Assembly: GCF_021412585.1 (NCBI RefSeq)
Contig: NZ_JAKCMI010000028.1
Span: 1-64,000 of the forward strand
DNA from: Halomonas alkalisoli
GTDB lineage: Bacteria > Pseudomonadota > Gammaproteobacteria > Pseudomonadales > Halomonadaceae
Length of the DNA: 64,000 nt
Direction: 5' to 3'
The number at the start of each line of letters is the position of its first letter. Position 1 is the first letter of the stretch. The position numbers and the translations under genes are program-made. Positions 16,568 to 26,172 of this stretch are shown one piece after another. Under the pieces are notes generated by a model. It worked only from the letters and a program-made list of their open reading frames with translations, made no database searches and was not told the DNA's origin.

Positions 16568-18493
16568 GTGACCCTGCTACGTCTGGAACGGCTGCAACTG
16601 GCCTATGGCAACCATGTACTGCTCGACGGCGCCGACCTGGTGCTGGAGAGGGGCGAGCGACTGGCGCTGGTGGGCCGCAACGGCACCGGCAAGTCGACGC
16701 TGCTCAAGCTGGTCGCCGGCGAGATCCTGCCCGATGGCGGCAGCATATGGCGCGCGCCGGGACTCAAGATCGGCGTGCTGGCCCAGGACCTGCCGGCGGC
16801 CTCCGGCGAGACCATCTTCGATGTGGTGGCCGAAGGGCTGCCCCAGGCCGGTAAGCTGCTCGCCGAGTATCATCACCTGGTTCAGGACCCCGACCCCGAC
16901 ATGAACCGCATGGCACAGCTCCAGACCCGGCTGGAAGCCATCGACGGCTGGTCCTTCCACCAGCGCATCGACGTGGTGCTGACCCGTCTCGGACTGCCCG
17001 CCGACGACGAGATGGCCTCGCTCTCGGGTGGCTGGCGCCGTCGCGTGGCCCTGGCCCGGGCCCTGGTTGCCGAGCCGGACCTGCTGCTCCTCGACGAACC
17101 CACCAACCACCTGGACCTGGATACCATCGCCTGGCTGGAGGAACAGCTTGCCGCCTTCCCCGGTTCGGTGCTGTTCATCACCCACGACCGGGCCTTCCTG
17201 TCGAAGCTGGCGACGGCCATCCTGGAGCTCGACCGCGGCCGCCTGGGTCGCTATCCCGGCGACTATGCGAAGTATCAGGAACAGAAGAGTCATGAGCTGG
17301 AGGTAGAGGCCCGGGAGCACGCCGAGTTCGACAAGAAGCTCGCCCAGGAGGAAGCGTGGATTCGCCAGGGCATCAAGGCCCGTCGCACCCGCAACGAGGG
17401 CCGGGTGCGTGCCCTGGAGCAGCTGCGTCGCGACCGCAGCCAGCGCCGTGAGCGCCAGGGCAAGGCCAACCTCAGCGTGGACGGCGGCGAGCGCAGCGGC
17501 AAGCGGGTCGTCGAGCTCAAGCATGTTACCCATCGCTTCGGCGACGAGGTGGTGATCCGCGACCTCAGCCTGGAGATCCAGCGCGGTGACCGAATCGGCC
17601 TGATCGGTCGCAACGGCGCCGGCAAGACCACCCTGCTCAAGATACTGCTCGGACAGCTCGAGCCCAGCGAGGGAGAGGTGCGGCTCGGCACCAACCTGCA
17701 GGTGGCCTATTTCGACCAGCTGCGCGCCGGCCTGGAGCCGGAAAAGACCGTCTACGACAACGTGGCGCAGGGTAGCGACCGGGTCACCGTGGGCGGCAAG
17801 GACAAGCATGTCATCAGCTACCTGCAGGACTTCCTGTTCACCCCCGAGCGAGCGCGCCAGCCGGTCAAGGCGCTCTCCGGCGGTGAGTCCAACCGCCTGT
17901 TGCTGGCCAAGCTGTTCACCCAGCCGGCCAACGTGCTGGTGCTCGACGAGCCGACCAACGACCTCGATGTCGAGACGCTGGAGCTCCTGGAGGAGCTGCT
18001 GCTCAACTTCGAGGGCACGCTGCTGCTGGTCTCCCACGACCGCGCTTTCATGGATAACGTGGTGACCGGAGTGCTGGCCTTCGAGGGCGACGGCCAGGTC
18101 CGTGAATACGTGGGTGGCTATACCGACTGGGTGCGCCAGGGCGGCAGCCTGCCGCCGGCGCCCTGGGAAGGCGCTGCCCGCCAGGGCATCGAGCCCACGC
18201 GCCAGGCGGCCGAGCCGGCCGAGGACAAGAGGAAATCCCAGCCCGAAGCGGCGAAGAAAGCGGTCAAGCTCTCCTACAAGCTGCAGCGCGAGCTGGATAC
18301 GCTGCCGTCACGGATCGAGACCCTGGAGGCCGAAGTGGCTGAATTCGAGTCTCGAGTGGGTGATCCTGGCTTCTATCAGCAGGACGCCGACAGTGTTACC
18401 GCCACCTTGCAGGCACTCAATGACAAGCAGGCCGAGCTGGAGGCTGCCATGGAGCGCTGGATGGAGTTGGAGGCGATGGCGGCGGGGGAGTAA
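16568..18493 (+). CDS. uup: ABC-F ATPase Uup
   Basis: A 641-residue soluble protein with two ABC ATPase domains: Walker A GRNGTGKSTLLK (about 38) and GRNGAGKTTLLK (about 350), signatures LSGGWRRRVALAR and LSGGESNRLLLAK, and Walker B LLLLDEPTNHLDL and VLVLDEPTNDLDV. Between them is the charged ABC-F linker. The C-terminal about 80 residues form a coiled coil (SRIETLEAEVAEFESRV), diagnostic of Uup, which acts on ribosomes and branched DNA and limits precise transposon excision. A GTG at 16562 also opens the frame, but GAGG is only one base from it and seven bases from the GTG at 16568, which also fits homologues. Confidence 0.92.
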   Translation: MTLLRLERLQLAYGNHVLLDGADLVLERGERLALVGRNGTGKSTLLKLVAGEILPDGGSIWRAPGLKIGVLAQDLPAASGETIFDVVAEGLPQAGKLLAEYHHLVQDPDPDMNRMAQLQTRLEAIDGWSFHQRIDVVLTRLGLPADDEMASLSGGWRRRVALARALVAEPDLLLLDEPTNHLDLDTIAWLEEQLAAFPGSVLFITHDRAFLSKLATAILELDRGRLGRYPGDYAKYQEQKSHELEVEAREHAEFDKKLAQEEAWIRQGIKARRTRNEGRVRALEQLRRDRSQRRERQGKANLSVDGGERSGKRVVELKHVTHRFGDEVVIRDLSLEIQRGDRIGLIGRNGAGKTTLLKILLGQLEPSEGEVRLGTNLQVAYFDQLRAGLEPEKTVYDNVAQGSDRVTVGGKDKHVISYLQDFLFTPERARQPVKALSGGESNRLLLAKLFTQPANVLVLDEPTNDLDVETLELLEELLLNFEGTLLLVSHDRAFMDNVVTGVLAFEGDGQVREYVGGYTDWVRQGGSLPPAPWEGAARQGIEPTRQAAEPAEDKRKSQPEAAKKAVKLSYKLQRELDTLPSRIETLEAEVAEFESRVGDPGFYQQDADSVTATLQALNDKQAELEAAMERWMELEAMAAGE

Positions 18494-18534
18494 GCGATGA
18501 TTCACTACTGTGCTTGCGCACTTGAGGAGTAAGC

Positions 18535-18553
18535 TGGCCGCCGGCGGCGGCCA
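18535..18553. terminator. G+C-rich dyad between convergent genes
   Basis: TGGCCGCCGGCGGCGGCCA is a perfect dyad with nine-base arms between the convergent uup and universal stress protein genes. There is no T-run on either side, so a role as a bidirectional terminator is only suggested by position. Confidence 0.4.
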
Positions 18554-18577
18554 ACCTATCTGCGCTCGTGACGGAGA

Positions 18578-19033
18578 CTATTCCTCGCTGGTTTCGCCCT
18601 TCTTGCCGACGCGAACGGCAAGGACGTCGCACCGGGCGCCGTGCAGCACGCCGGTGGAGGTGGAGCCGAGCAGCAGGGCGAAGCCGTGGCGGCCATGGGA
18701 GCCCACCACGATCAGGTCGACATTGTATTCCTCGGCGAAGCGGTGGATCTCGGTGTCGGGCATGCCCACCACCACGTGCTGGTTCTCCTTGGCGACGTGG
18801 GGGTCGGCGATCTCGGCCAAGCGCTGCTTGGCGTGCTCGTCGAGCTGGTCCTGAATGCTGGTGAGGTCCATGGGGATGTCGCCGCCGTAGGCGAAGCCCA
18901 GCGGCTCCAGGGTGTGCATGATCGAGAGCTTGGCCTGGTTGCGCTCGGCGATCTGCAAGGCGCGCTCCAATACCTTGTGTGAATCCTTGGTCAGGTCGAC
19001 GGCGACCAGGATGTGGCGGTATTCATTGCTCAT
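18578..19033 (-). CDS. Universal stress protein (UspA superfamily)
   Basis: A 151-residue single-domain Usp: opening beta strand HILVAVDLTKDSHKVLERAL, then VVGMPDTEIHRFAEEYNVDLIVVGSHGRHG, and the C-terminal GSTSTGVLH. The ATP-binding signature G-x2-G-x9-G-S/T is present in the form GSHGRHGFALLLGST, one residue shorter than the classical spacing, so nucleotide binding is likely but not certain. Usp proteins are induced by starvation and stress. AGGAG lies six bases before the ATG. It is monocistronic and convergent with uup. Confidence 0.9.
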   Translation of the reverse strand: MSNEYRHILVAVDLTKDSHKVLERALQIAERNQAKLSIMHTLEPLGFAYGGDIPMDLTSIQDQLDEHAKQRLAEIADPHVAKENQHVVVGMPDTEIHRFAEEYNVDLIVVGSHGRHGFALLLGSTSTGVLHGARCDVLAVRVGKKGETSEE

Positions 19034-19139
19034 GTCAGGCTCCTGCGGAACGGCATGGTAATTGGTGTCATGCCTTCACTCTAGGACGACTGCCGAGCCA
19101 AGACAACGACTTGCGTCAAGATTCATTCAGGAGAAGCCG

Positions 19140-19682
19140 ATGGTTTGGGCAATGATAATCGGGGTGCTGCTGTTGATGGTCGCGCCAGTGATGTGGCTCA
19201 AGCCCAGCCCGAGGCAGCGCCGCATCGCACCGCTGCGCAATGCCGCGGCGAAGGCCGGGGTCAAGGTAAAGCTGGAGACGCCGCCGCTGCATGGCATCGG
19301 TACGGCCATGCCAGGCTATCGCTGGTCCTATCCGGTCGAGTCGCCCGGTCCCCGGTTTCTGCTGGTGCGCGACAGCGTGGCCAGCGACGCCCTCAAGCCC
19401 TGTCTGGCAGGCTGGCGCTGGCGCATCGAGCCCCTGCGTGCCCTGCCGGAAAGGGCGCGGGAGCCGCTGGAAGCGCTGCTGATGCGATTGCCACAAGATG
19501 CCCTGGTGGTCGAGTCCAGCGAGCATGGCATCACGCTCTGGTGGTGGGAGTCCCAGGGCGCCGAGCGTTTTCTGACCTACGTGGAAGACTTTCGCCGCCT
19601 GCGCGATGCCCTGGCCGGCCATGCCGACCGGCCGCCGGCCACCCGTGCCTTCGGCGAGGGAGACGGCTCGACACCTCGGTGA
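19140..19682 (+). CDS. Single-helix membrane protein of unknown function
   Basis: A 180-residue protein with one N-terminal transmembrane helix (VWAMIIGVLLLMVAPVMWL), followed by a basic segment KPSPRQRRIAPLRNAAAKAGVKVKLE and a soluble cytoplasmic-looking domain. The order helix, KPSPRQRR and LRxxAAxAG suggests a membrane-anchored basic patch. No family is recognised. The ATG at 19140 has CAGGAG six bases upstream and is preferred to an ORF start at 19062 that lies before the ribosome-binding site. Its 3' end faces the MarR gene after 15 bases. Confidence 0.7.
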   Translation: MVWAMIIGVLLLMVAPVMWLKPSPRQRRIAPLRNAAAKAGVKVKLETPPLHGIGTAMPGYRWSYPVESPGPRFLLVRDSVASDALKPCLAGWRWRIEPLRALPERAREPLEALLMRLPQDALVVESSEHGITLWWWESQGAERFLTYVEDFRRLRDALAGHADRPPATRAFGEGDGSTPR

Positions 19683-19697
19683 CTCTCGCTGAGCCGG

Positions 19698-20141
19698 TCA
19701 GGCGCCGCTTTCGCGGGCCTGTATGGCCAGGCCGTTGTTTTCGATATGGGCCAGCAGGGCGTCGAGGCGCTTGATATCGTCCTCGCTGAGGCCTGCCAGC
19801 ATTTCGCGGCGGGCCTGGGTCACTACCTCGTCGATCTGTTCCAGCAGTGGTGTCGCATCGGGGGTGAGGAAAACCCGCTTGGTGCGGCGGTCCTGCTCGC
19901 AGGGCCGCCGTTCGATCAGGCCCTGCTCCGAGAGCTGGTCGAGGGTACGTACCAACGATGGCGCTTCCACGCCGATGGCGCGGGCCAGGTCGCACTGGGG
20001 CTGGCCGTCGCCGAGACGCCAGAGATGGTAGAGGGTGATCCAGCGCGTCTGAGTCAGGCCCAGGGGCGCCAGCCGCTCGTCGATGATGGCCCGCCACAGC
20101 CGGGGCAGGCGGGAGAGCCGGAAGCCGATGTTCTGGTGCAT
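19698..20141 (-). CDS. MarR/SlyA-family transcriptional regulator
   Basis: A 147-residue winged-helix dimer-type regulator. RLPRLWRAIIDERLAPLGLTQTRWITLYHLWRLGDG is the N-terminal dimerisation helix and helix 2; LARAIGVEAPSLVRTLDQLSEQGLIER is the helix-turn-helix; RRTKRVFLTPDA is the wing. This is closest in style to SlyA. The targets are not known. The start ATG (20141) is preceded by GGAG four bases away; a 106-residue upstream extension of the frame has no support. A short palindrome CGCAATTGCG lies directly before the ribosome-binding site and may be an autoregulatory operator. Confidence 0.88.
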   Translation of the reverse strand: MHQNIGFRLSRLPRLWRAIIDERLAPLGLTQTRWITLYHLWRLGDGQPQCDLARAIGVEAPSLVRTLDQLSEQGLIERRPCEQDRRTKRVFLTPDATPLLEQIDEVVTQARREMLAGLSEDDIKRLDALLAHIENNGLAIQARESGA

Positions 20142-20244
20142 GGGACTCCGCAATTGCGTTGAATTTGCCGAATTGTCCGGACCCGCAGCGTGTAATGCAA
20201 CTCCAAGCGAACAGCGGCATGTGACAGGCGCTGTCGAGGAGGGG

Positions 20245-21522
20245 CTACGAGTCTGTGTCTGCCTCCGGAGCCTCCGTGTCACCTGCGTCGGATTCGTTGT
20301 TTTCCCGGGTATGAGGAGCGGATTCAACTGGTGTATTCCGCTCATCGGGTCGTTCGGTCTGGCTGTGGCGATTTCCCGGAACCAGGCGCCGCAGGTCGAG
20401 TCCAGGCAGCCCCGGCGGCGGTGAGGCCCGGCCATCGGCCAGGGTGGCCTCCGATGCATCCTGCGCTACCTGAAAGCGCAGCACCCCGATGCGCTGCCCG
20501 CTGTCCGTCATCACATCGATGCGCCACTTGCCGGCGGGGTCCTCGGGGAAGTTCAGCTTGTGGGTCCATGCCCGATAGCCTTCCTGGCGCCCCCCGTTGA
20601 TGGTCAGCGGAATGCGGTCGACCAGCTCACCTTCATGCCGCCACTCGTGTACGACCTCTTCGCGCAGGCCCCGCGGCGCGCGAATGGCCGTGTAGGCATA
20701 GAGCCCCTGGCTGCGAAGGGTGTCGGGCGTCAGCAGGGCGCTGCCTTGAGGACTTCGCTGCGCGACATCGAAGGCCGGTGACAGGGCGCTGGCCGATATC
20801 CAGAGGTTGGCAGGCGGCACCCAGGCACGTCCGGTCCATGCCACTAGCGTCAATAACGGTAGCGTGACCAGTACGATCGCCCAGCGTCGGATGGTCATCG
20901 GCCGCAAGAGCTGCAGCAGGCTGGGCAGGCTGAATACCAGCATGCATGCCAGAGCCAGCCTCAGGCTCTGGCCGGTGGTCAACTGAAGCATCAGCGGCAT
21001 GATCACCAGCACGACCAGGAAGACGCACTGGGCATGGAAGGCGAAATAGAGCCAGCGGGCGCGCTCGGCCAGCTTGTAGTAGATCGGGTCGAGAATCGAA
21101 AAGAGTGCCATGCCGAGCACCAGCAGGGCGAACAGCCCCTGACCGCTGGCCCAGACGGTCGTGGCCAGTACGAAGGGAAGGCAGAAGAACAGTGTCTCCT
21201 GGTGCACCATCTGGGCGATGAAGGTGGTGACGCCCTTGGGCAGGCTGGGGTGGCCACGGCGGGCCAGCAGGCGCCCGATCAGGCTCTCGGAGAGCAGCAG
21301 GGCCCAGGCCAGCAGCATGCTCAATGCCAGCACGACGCCCAGCCATTGCTGGCGATCCACCAGGAAGAAGCTGCCTACCCCGGCGGCAAAGGCCACGGGC
21401 GGCCACAGCCAGCTCCAGGGACGGACATGCTCGACCAGTCGTTCGACGCGGTCATGGAAACGCCGCATCCGGGGCGATGCGCTGGGCGGAGGCGAGGAGG
21501 GCGCCGTATCGGGCAGATTCAT
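20245..21522 (-). CDS. DUF5924 family membrane protein with C-terminal DUF2914 domain
   Basis: A 425-residue protein. The N-terminal half has about seven hydrophobic helices (residues about 40-230, with LPKGVTTFIAQMVHQETLFFCLPFVLA). The C-terminal half is an extracytoplasmic DUF2914-type domain with YAYTAIRAPRGLREEVVHEWRH, DRIPLTI and RAWTHKLNFPEDPAGKWRIDV. A disordered acidic tail of about 60 residues ends the protein. Function unknown. The ATG at 21522 has AAGGTG six bases upstream; a GTG nine bases further up would put the ribosome-binding site inside the gene. Confidence 0.8.
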   Translation of the reverse strand: MNLPDTAPSSPPPSASPRMRRFHDRVERLVEHVRPWSWLWPPVAFAAGVGSFFLVDRQQWLGVVLALSMLLAWALLLSESLIGRLLARRGHPSLPKGVTTFIAQMVHQETLFFCLPFVLATTVWASGQGLFALLVLGMALFSILDPIYYKLAERARWLYFAFHAQCVFLVVLVIMPLMLQLTTGQSLRLALACMLVFSLPSLLQLLRPMTIRRWAIVLVTLPLLTLVAWTGRAWVPPANLWISASALSPAFDVAQRSPQGSALLTPDTLRSQGLYAYTAIRAPRGLREEVVHEWRHEGELVDRIPLTINGGRQEGYRAWTHKLNFPEDPAGKWRIDVMTDSGQRIGVLRFQVAQDASEATLADGRASPPPGLPGLDLRRLVPGNRHSQTERPDERNTPVESAPHTRENNESDAGDTEAPEADTDS

Positions 21523-21671
21523 GGACGACACCTTGGCGGGACATTGGGACTATCCTATCAGCCATCCGGTATCGCCGGTGTAGCGATGTACTGCCTGTGG
21601 CCTGTGCTAGACCATTGGTGATGCACCCGGGGCTTGACGTACTGGCTGTAGTACACCAAGCTTCAAGGAAT

Positions 21672-21685
21672 CAAACGGCCGTATG
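21672..21685. promoter_or_regulatory. PsrA-like operator upstream of fadBA
   Basis: CAAACGGCCGTATG fits the PsrA/FadR-type half-site pattern CAAAC-N4-GTTTG in nine of ten positions and lies about 47 bases before fadB. A second small dyad, GTACT-N6-AGTAC, lies at 21639-21654. PsrA, a TetR regulator that senses long-chain acyl groups, represses fadBA in pseudomonads; use here is inferred. Confidence 0.4.
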
Positions 21686-21731
21686 AAATTGGGCACTCCT
21701 CCAACGCCAACCTCTGTGTGGAGATTCGTGG

Positions 21732-23909
21732 ATGATCTATCAAGGCAACGCCATCACGGTGGCACGCGGTACCAAGACCGGGGGCGACGACATCGCCATG
21801 CTCACCTTCGACCTGAAGGACGAGTCCATCAACAAGCTGTCCAGCACGGTGGTGGCCGAGCTGGACGATGCCGTCAAGGCGATCCAGGGCGAGAGCGGTC
21901 TCAAGGGCCTGGTCATCGGCAGCGCCAAGGATGTCTTTATCGTGGGCGCCGATATCACCGAATTCCATGGTCTGTTCGACAAGGGCGAGGAGTATCTGGT
22001 CGAGATGAACCTCAAGGTTCACGACATCTTCAACGCCATCGAGGACCTGCCGTTCCCCACCGTTACCGCCATCAACGGCCTGGCGCTGGGCGGCGGCTGT
22101 GAGGTGACCCTGACCACCGATTTTCGTGTCATGGGCGAGAAGGCCAAGATCGGCCTGCCCGAGACCAAGCTGGGCATCCTGCCGGGCTGGGGTGGCTGCG
22201 TGCGACTCCCGCGCATGATCGGCGCCGACAACGCCATCGAATGGATCGCCGGTGGCACCGAGAACCGTGCAGATGCCGCTCTCAAGGTGGGTGCGGTCGA
22301 TGCGGTGGTGCCGGATGAATCCCTCGAAGCCGCCGCGCTGGATATTCTGGCGCGTGCCTTCAGCGGCGAGCTGGACTACCAGGCGCGACGCGACGAGAAG
22401 AAGGGGCCGCTCAAGCTCAACCCCATCGAGCAGATGATGGCCTTCGAGACCGCCAAGGGCTACGTCAAGGGCAAGGCGGGGCCGCACTATCCGGCACCGG
22501 TGGAAGCGATCAAGGTGATCCAGAAGGGCGCCGGCGAGGAGCGCGGGCGGGCCCAGGCCATCGAGGCCAAGGCCTTCGCCAAGCTGGCGCTGAGCGATGT
22601 TGCCTTCAACCTCGTCGGGCTGTTCCTCAACGATCAGGTGGTCAAGAAGAAGGCCGGCAAGTACGAGAAGCAGGCCAGGGCGGTCAAGCAGACGGCCGTG
22701 CTGGGCGCCGGCATCATGGGTGGCGGCATCGCCTACCAGAGCGCCTCCAAGGGCACGCCCATCCTGATGAAGGACATCAAGGAAGAGGCCATCGAGCTGG
22801 GTCTCAAGGAGTCGCGCAAGCTGTTCGCCAAGCAGGCCGAGCGTGGCAAGCTGACCACCGAGCAGATGGCCGAGAAGCTGACCCTCATTCGTCCGACCCT
22901 CTCCTACGGCGATTTCGGCCACGTCGACCTGGTGGTCGAAGCGGTGGTCGAGAACCCCAAGGTCAAGGATGCGGTGCTGACCGAAGTGGAAGGCCTGGTC
23001 GGCGAGGAGACCATCCTCACCTCCAATACCTCGACCATCTCGATCACTCGCCTGGCGCAGAACCTCAAGCGCCCCGAGAACTTCTGCGGCATGCACTTCT
23101 TCAACCCGGTGCATCGCATGCCGCTGGTCGAGGTCATCCGTGGCGAGAAGACCGGTGACGCCGCCGTGGCGGCCACCGTGGCCTACGCCCGGGCCATGGG
23201 CAAGACCCCCATCGTGGTCAATGACTGCCCGGGGTTCCTGGTCAACCGCGTGCTCTTCCCCTATTTCGGCGGTTTCAGCCTGCTGGTCGAGCAGGGTGCC
23301 GACTTCCAGCACATCGACAAGGTGATGGAGAAGTTCGGTTGGCCCATGGGCCCCGCCTACCTGCTCGACGTGGTGGGTATGGATACCGCAGTGCATGCCA
23401 ATGAGGTGATGGCCGAAGGCTTCCCCGACCGTATGGCGCGCGAGGGCAAGACGGCGATCCAGGTGATGTACGAGAACGAGCGCCTGGGCCAGAAGAACGA
23501 CAAGGGCTTCTACGCCTATGAGGAGGACAAGAAGGGCAAGCCGAAGAAGGTCAGCGACGCTGACGCCTACGCGCTGGTCAAGCAGGTGGTGAAGGAGCAG
23601 AAGACGTTCTCCGACGACGACATCATTGCCCGCATGATGGTGCCGCTCTGCCTGGAGACCGTGCGGTGCCTGGAGGACGGTATCGTCGAGACCCCGGCCG
23701 AAGCGGACATGGCGCTGATCTACGGTATCGGTTTCCCGCCGTTCCGCGGCGGTGCGCTGCGCTATATCGATGCCATGGGCGTCGGCGAGTTCGTCAAGCT
23801 GGCCGAGGGTCTCGCCGATGAACTGGGGCCGCTGTACGCCCCCACCGACAAGCTGCGCAAGATGGCCGAAGCCGGCGAACGCTTCTATTCCACCCAGGCC
23901 CAGAGCTGA
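21732..23909 (+). CDS. fadB: Fatty acid oxidation complex subunit alpha FadB
   Basis: A 725-residue multifunctional enzyme (E. coli 729). The N-terminal crotonase domain (1-190) hydrates enoyl-CoA and isomerises double bonds: [19 protein letters not shown] and [15 protein letters not shown] contain the two catalytic glutamates. The 3-hydroxyacyl-CoA dehydrogenase domain begins at about 318 with [17 protein letters not shown] (NAD site) and continues with SNTSTISI and [17 protein letters not shown]. It works in the cytoplasm with FadA in an alpha2-beta2 complex on acyl-CoAs. GGAG lies eight bases before the ATG. fadA follows after 28 bases in one operon. Confidence 0.97.
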   Translation: MIYQGNAITVARGTKTGGDDIAMLTFDLKDESINKLSSTVVAELDDAVKAIQGESGLKGLVIGSAKDVFIVGADITEFHGLFDKGEEYLVEMNLKVHDIFNAIEDLPFPTVTAINGLALGGGCEVTLTTDFRVMGEKAKIGLPETKLGILPGWGGCVRLPRMIGADNAIEWIAGGTENRADAALKVGAVDAVVPDESLEAAALDILARAFSGELDYQARRDEKKGPLKLNPIEQMMAFETAKGYVKGKAGPHYPAPVEAIKVIQKGAGEERGRAQAIEAKAFAKLALSDVAFNLVGLFLNDQVVKKKAGKYEKQARAVKQTAVLGAGIMGGGIAYQSASKGTPILMKDIKEEAIELGLKESRKLFAKQAERGKLTTEQMAEKLTLIRPTLSYGDFGHVDLVVEAVVENPKVKDAVLTEVEGLVGEETILTSNTSTISITRLAQNLKRPENFCGMHFFNPVHRMPLVEVIRGEKTGDAAVAATVAYARAMGKTPIVVNDCPGFLVNRVLFPYFGGFSLLVEQGADFQHIDKVMEKFGWPMGPAYLLDVVGMDTAVHANEVMAEGFPDRMAREGKTAIQVMYENERLGQKNDKGFYAYEEDKKGKPKKVSDADAYALVKQVVKEQKTFSDDDIIARMMVPLCLETVRCLEDGIVETPAEADMALIYGIGFPPFRGGALRYIDAMGVGEFVKLAEGLADELGPLYAPTDKLRKMAEAGERFYSTQAQS

Positions 23910-23931
23910 ATCCACCACGATCAGGAGGTGA

Positions 23932-25116
<1,185 letters not shown>

Positions 25117-25132
25117 GCACTTCTGCAGCCGG

Positions 25133-25170
25133 CGGCCCCGTCCTTACAGGTACGGGGCCGTTCTTGTTTT
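25133..25170 (+). terminator. fadBA terminator
   Basis: Stem CGGCCCCG / CGGGGCCG with a 12-base loop that can pair further, followed by TTCTTGTTTT. It lies 16 bases after the fadA stop. Confidence 0.8.
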
Positions 25171-25176
25171 GAGGCG

Positions 25177-25205
25177 TTGACGATCTGGTGGATGAGCAAT
25201 AAGAT
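25177..25205 (+). promoter_or_regulatory. Sigma-70 promoter of the CCGSCS protein gene
   Basis: TTGACG (25177-25182), a 17-base spacer and TAAGAT (25200-25205). It is one of the best sigma-70 matches in the window and lies 43 bases before the start codon. Confidence 0.65.
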
Positions 25206-25247
25206 GCATTTTTTATACTTCTTATGGAATCCACTGCGGGGTGACTC

Positions 25248-25433
25248 ATGGGCCGTCTCAAGAACCTTTTCAAGAAAGACAAGACAGAAGACAAGCAAGC
25301 CGTTCAGGCTTTTGAACCTGCGGTGTCAACGACGCCGGATACGGTCGCCAACGTCGGCGAGAGTGCCGGCACCGACGCAGCAAAGAAGGCTAAGCATGGG
25401 GAGCCTGGTGTCTGCTGCGGGTCGTGCAGCTAA
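25248..25433 (+). CDS. CCGSCS-motif small protein
   Basis: A 61-residue protein with a basic N-terminus (MGRLKNLFKKDKTEDK), a low-complexity Ala/Thr/Val middle, and the C-terminal hexapeptide CCGSCS that defines a small family seen in Halomonas and other gammaproteobacteria. Three Cys at the extreme C-terminus suggest metal or thiol chemistry, or a peptide processed like a precursor; none of this is established. It has a clean promoter, a GGGGTG ribosome-binding site and its own terminator, so it is an independent transcription unit and very probably expressed. Confidence 0.8.
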   Translation: MGRLKNLFKKDKTEDKQAVQAFEPAVSTTPDTVANVGESAGTDAAKKAKHGEPGVCCGSCS

Positions 25434-25497
25434 CCCCGAGCGACAGCGGTGGTGTCTCGAGCGTTCCCGGCCAATAGCCATTGCCAAACGAAAGCAG

Positions 25498-25530
25498 CGG
25501 GTGTGCCCTTCGGCGCACGCCCGTTTTTTC
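25498..25530 (+). terminator. Terminator of the CCGSCS protein gene
   Basis: A G+C-rich hairpin built on GGGTGTGCC and GGCGCACGCCC around CTTC, followed by TTTTTT. About 65 bases after the stop codon. Confidence 0.75.
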
Positions 25531-25567
25531 ACAAGTCGCGGGTTGCTCCCAAGGTCTAGCCTGCGCG

Positions 25568-26029
25568 CTATAGCACGCCCGCTTCGAGCCCGGCGGCCAG
25601 ATAGAGGCCTAGCTCCTCGACTTGAGCCACGAAGTCTTCCTGCCACTCGCCGCGTAATACCAGCGGCTCCTGTACCCACTTCCAGCGCAGCCCGGTGACG
25701 ATGCTCTCCACCGCCCGGCGTGTGCCGGTGCCGTCGTGGCCGGCGCGGATATAGAGGGCACAGGGAAGGCCTTGTTTCTCTTCCAGCACCGGGTAGTAGC
25801 AGCGGTCGAAGAAATCCTTGAGGGCACCGCTCATGTAGCCCAGGTTTTCGGTGGTCCCCAGCAGGATGGCATCGCAGGCCCGCACGTCATCGGGCTCCGC
25901 TTCCAGCGGGGGCTTGACGATGACTTCTACCGCCTCGATCTCTGGGTGTCGCGCCCCGCGTTCGGCGGCTTCGCGGAGTCTCTGCGTATTGGGGGAGGGC
26001 GCATGGGCCACGATCAGAAGCTGTCTCAT
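25568..26029 (-). CDS. Flavodoxin-like NAD(P)H-dependent oxidoreductase
   Basis: A 153-residue flavodoxin-fold protein: beta1 and phosphate loop LLIVAHAPSPNTQRLREAA, then DAILLGTTENLGYMSGALKDFFDRCYYP, which is the FMN-binding loop and following helix, and ALYIRAGHDGTGTRRAVESI. It is shorter than the 180-200 residues of most family members. The function is probably FMN-dependent reduction of a quinone or a similar substrate; which one is unknown. No good ribosome-binding site precedes the ATG. It is divergent from the PEBP gene, and the 143-base gap contains a 12-bp tandem repeat. Confidence 0.8.
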   Translation of the reverse strand: MRQLLIVAHAPSPNTQRLREAAERGARHPEIEAVEVIVKPPLEAEPDDVRACDAILLGTTENLGYMSGALKDFFDRCYYPVLEEKQGLPCALYIRAGHDGTGTRRAVESIVTGLRWKWVQEPLVLRGEWQEDFVAQVEELGLYLAAGLEAGVL

Positions 26030-26098
26030 ATTGACAGTCTAACGGCTTTTTCCGACGCTGTTTCAGCAGCTCGCCCTTTCGCTTTCGAATCCCTGGAA

Positions 26099-26158
26099 TC
26101 ACAGGCGCTATCACAGGAACCATCACAGAAACTAGCACTGGAACTATCACTGGAACTG
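26099..26158 (+). repeat. 12-bp tandem repeat, five units
   Basis: Five contiguous 12-bp units, read as TCACAGGCGCTA, TCACAGGAACCA, TCACAGAAACTA, GCACTGGAACTA and TCACTGGAACTG. The consensus is about TCACAGGAACTA. The array stops at the GAGGAGG ribosome-binding site of the PEBP gene. It lies between two divergent start codons, so a change in copy number would change promoter-to-gene spacing. Confidence 0.85.
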
Positions 26159-26172
26159 AGGAGGATGCCTGA

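Noticed and set aside
16577..18037. A 486-codon minus-strand frame opposite uup
   Set aside because: Antisense shadow of a strongly conserved ABC-F gene, with repetitive Leu/Gln/Val composition.
20142..20459. Long N-terminal extension of the MarR gene
   Set aside because: It runs through the end of the DUF5924 gene, and MarR proteins do not have such an extension. The ATG at 20141 has a good Shine-Dalgarno.
26099..26158. Possible CRISPR array
   Set aside because: The 12-bp units are contiguous, with no spacers, and no cas genes are in the window.
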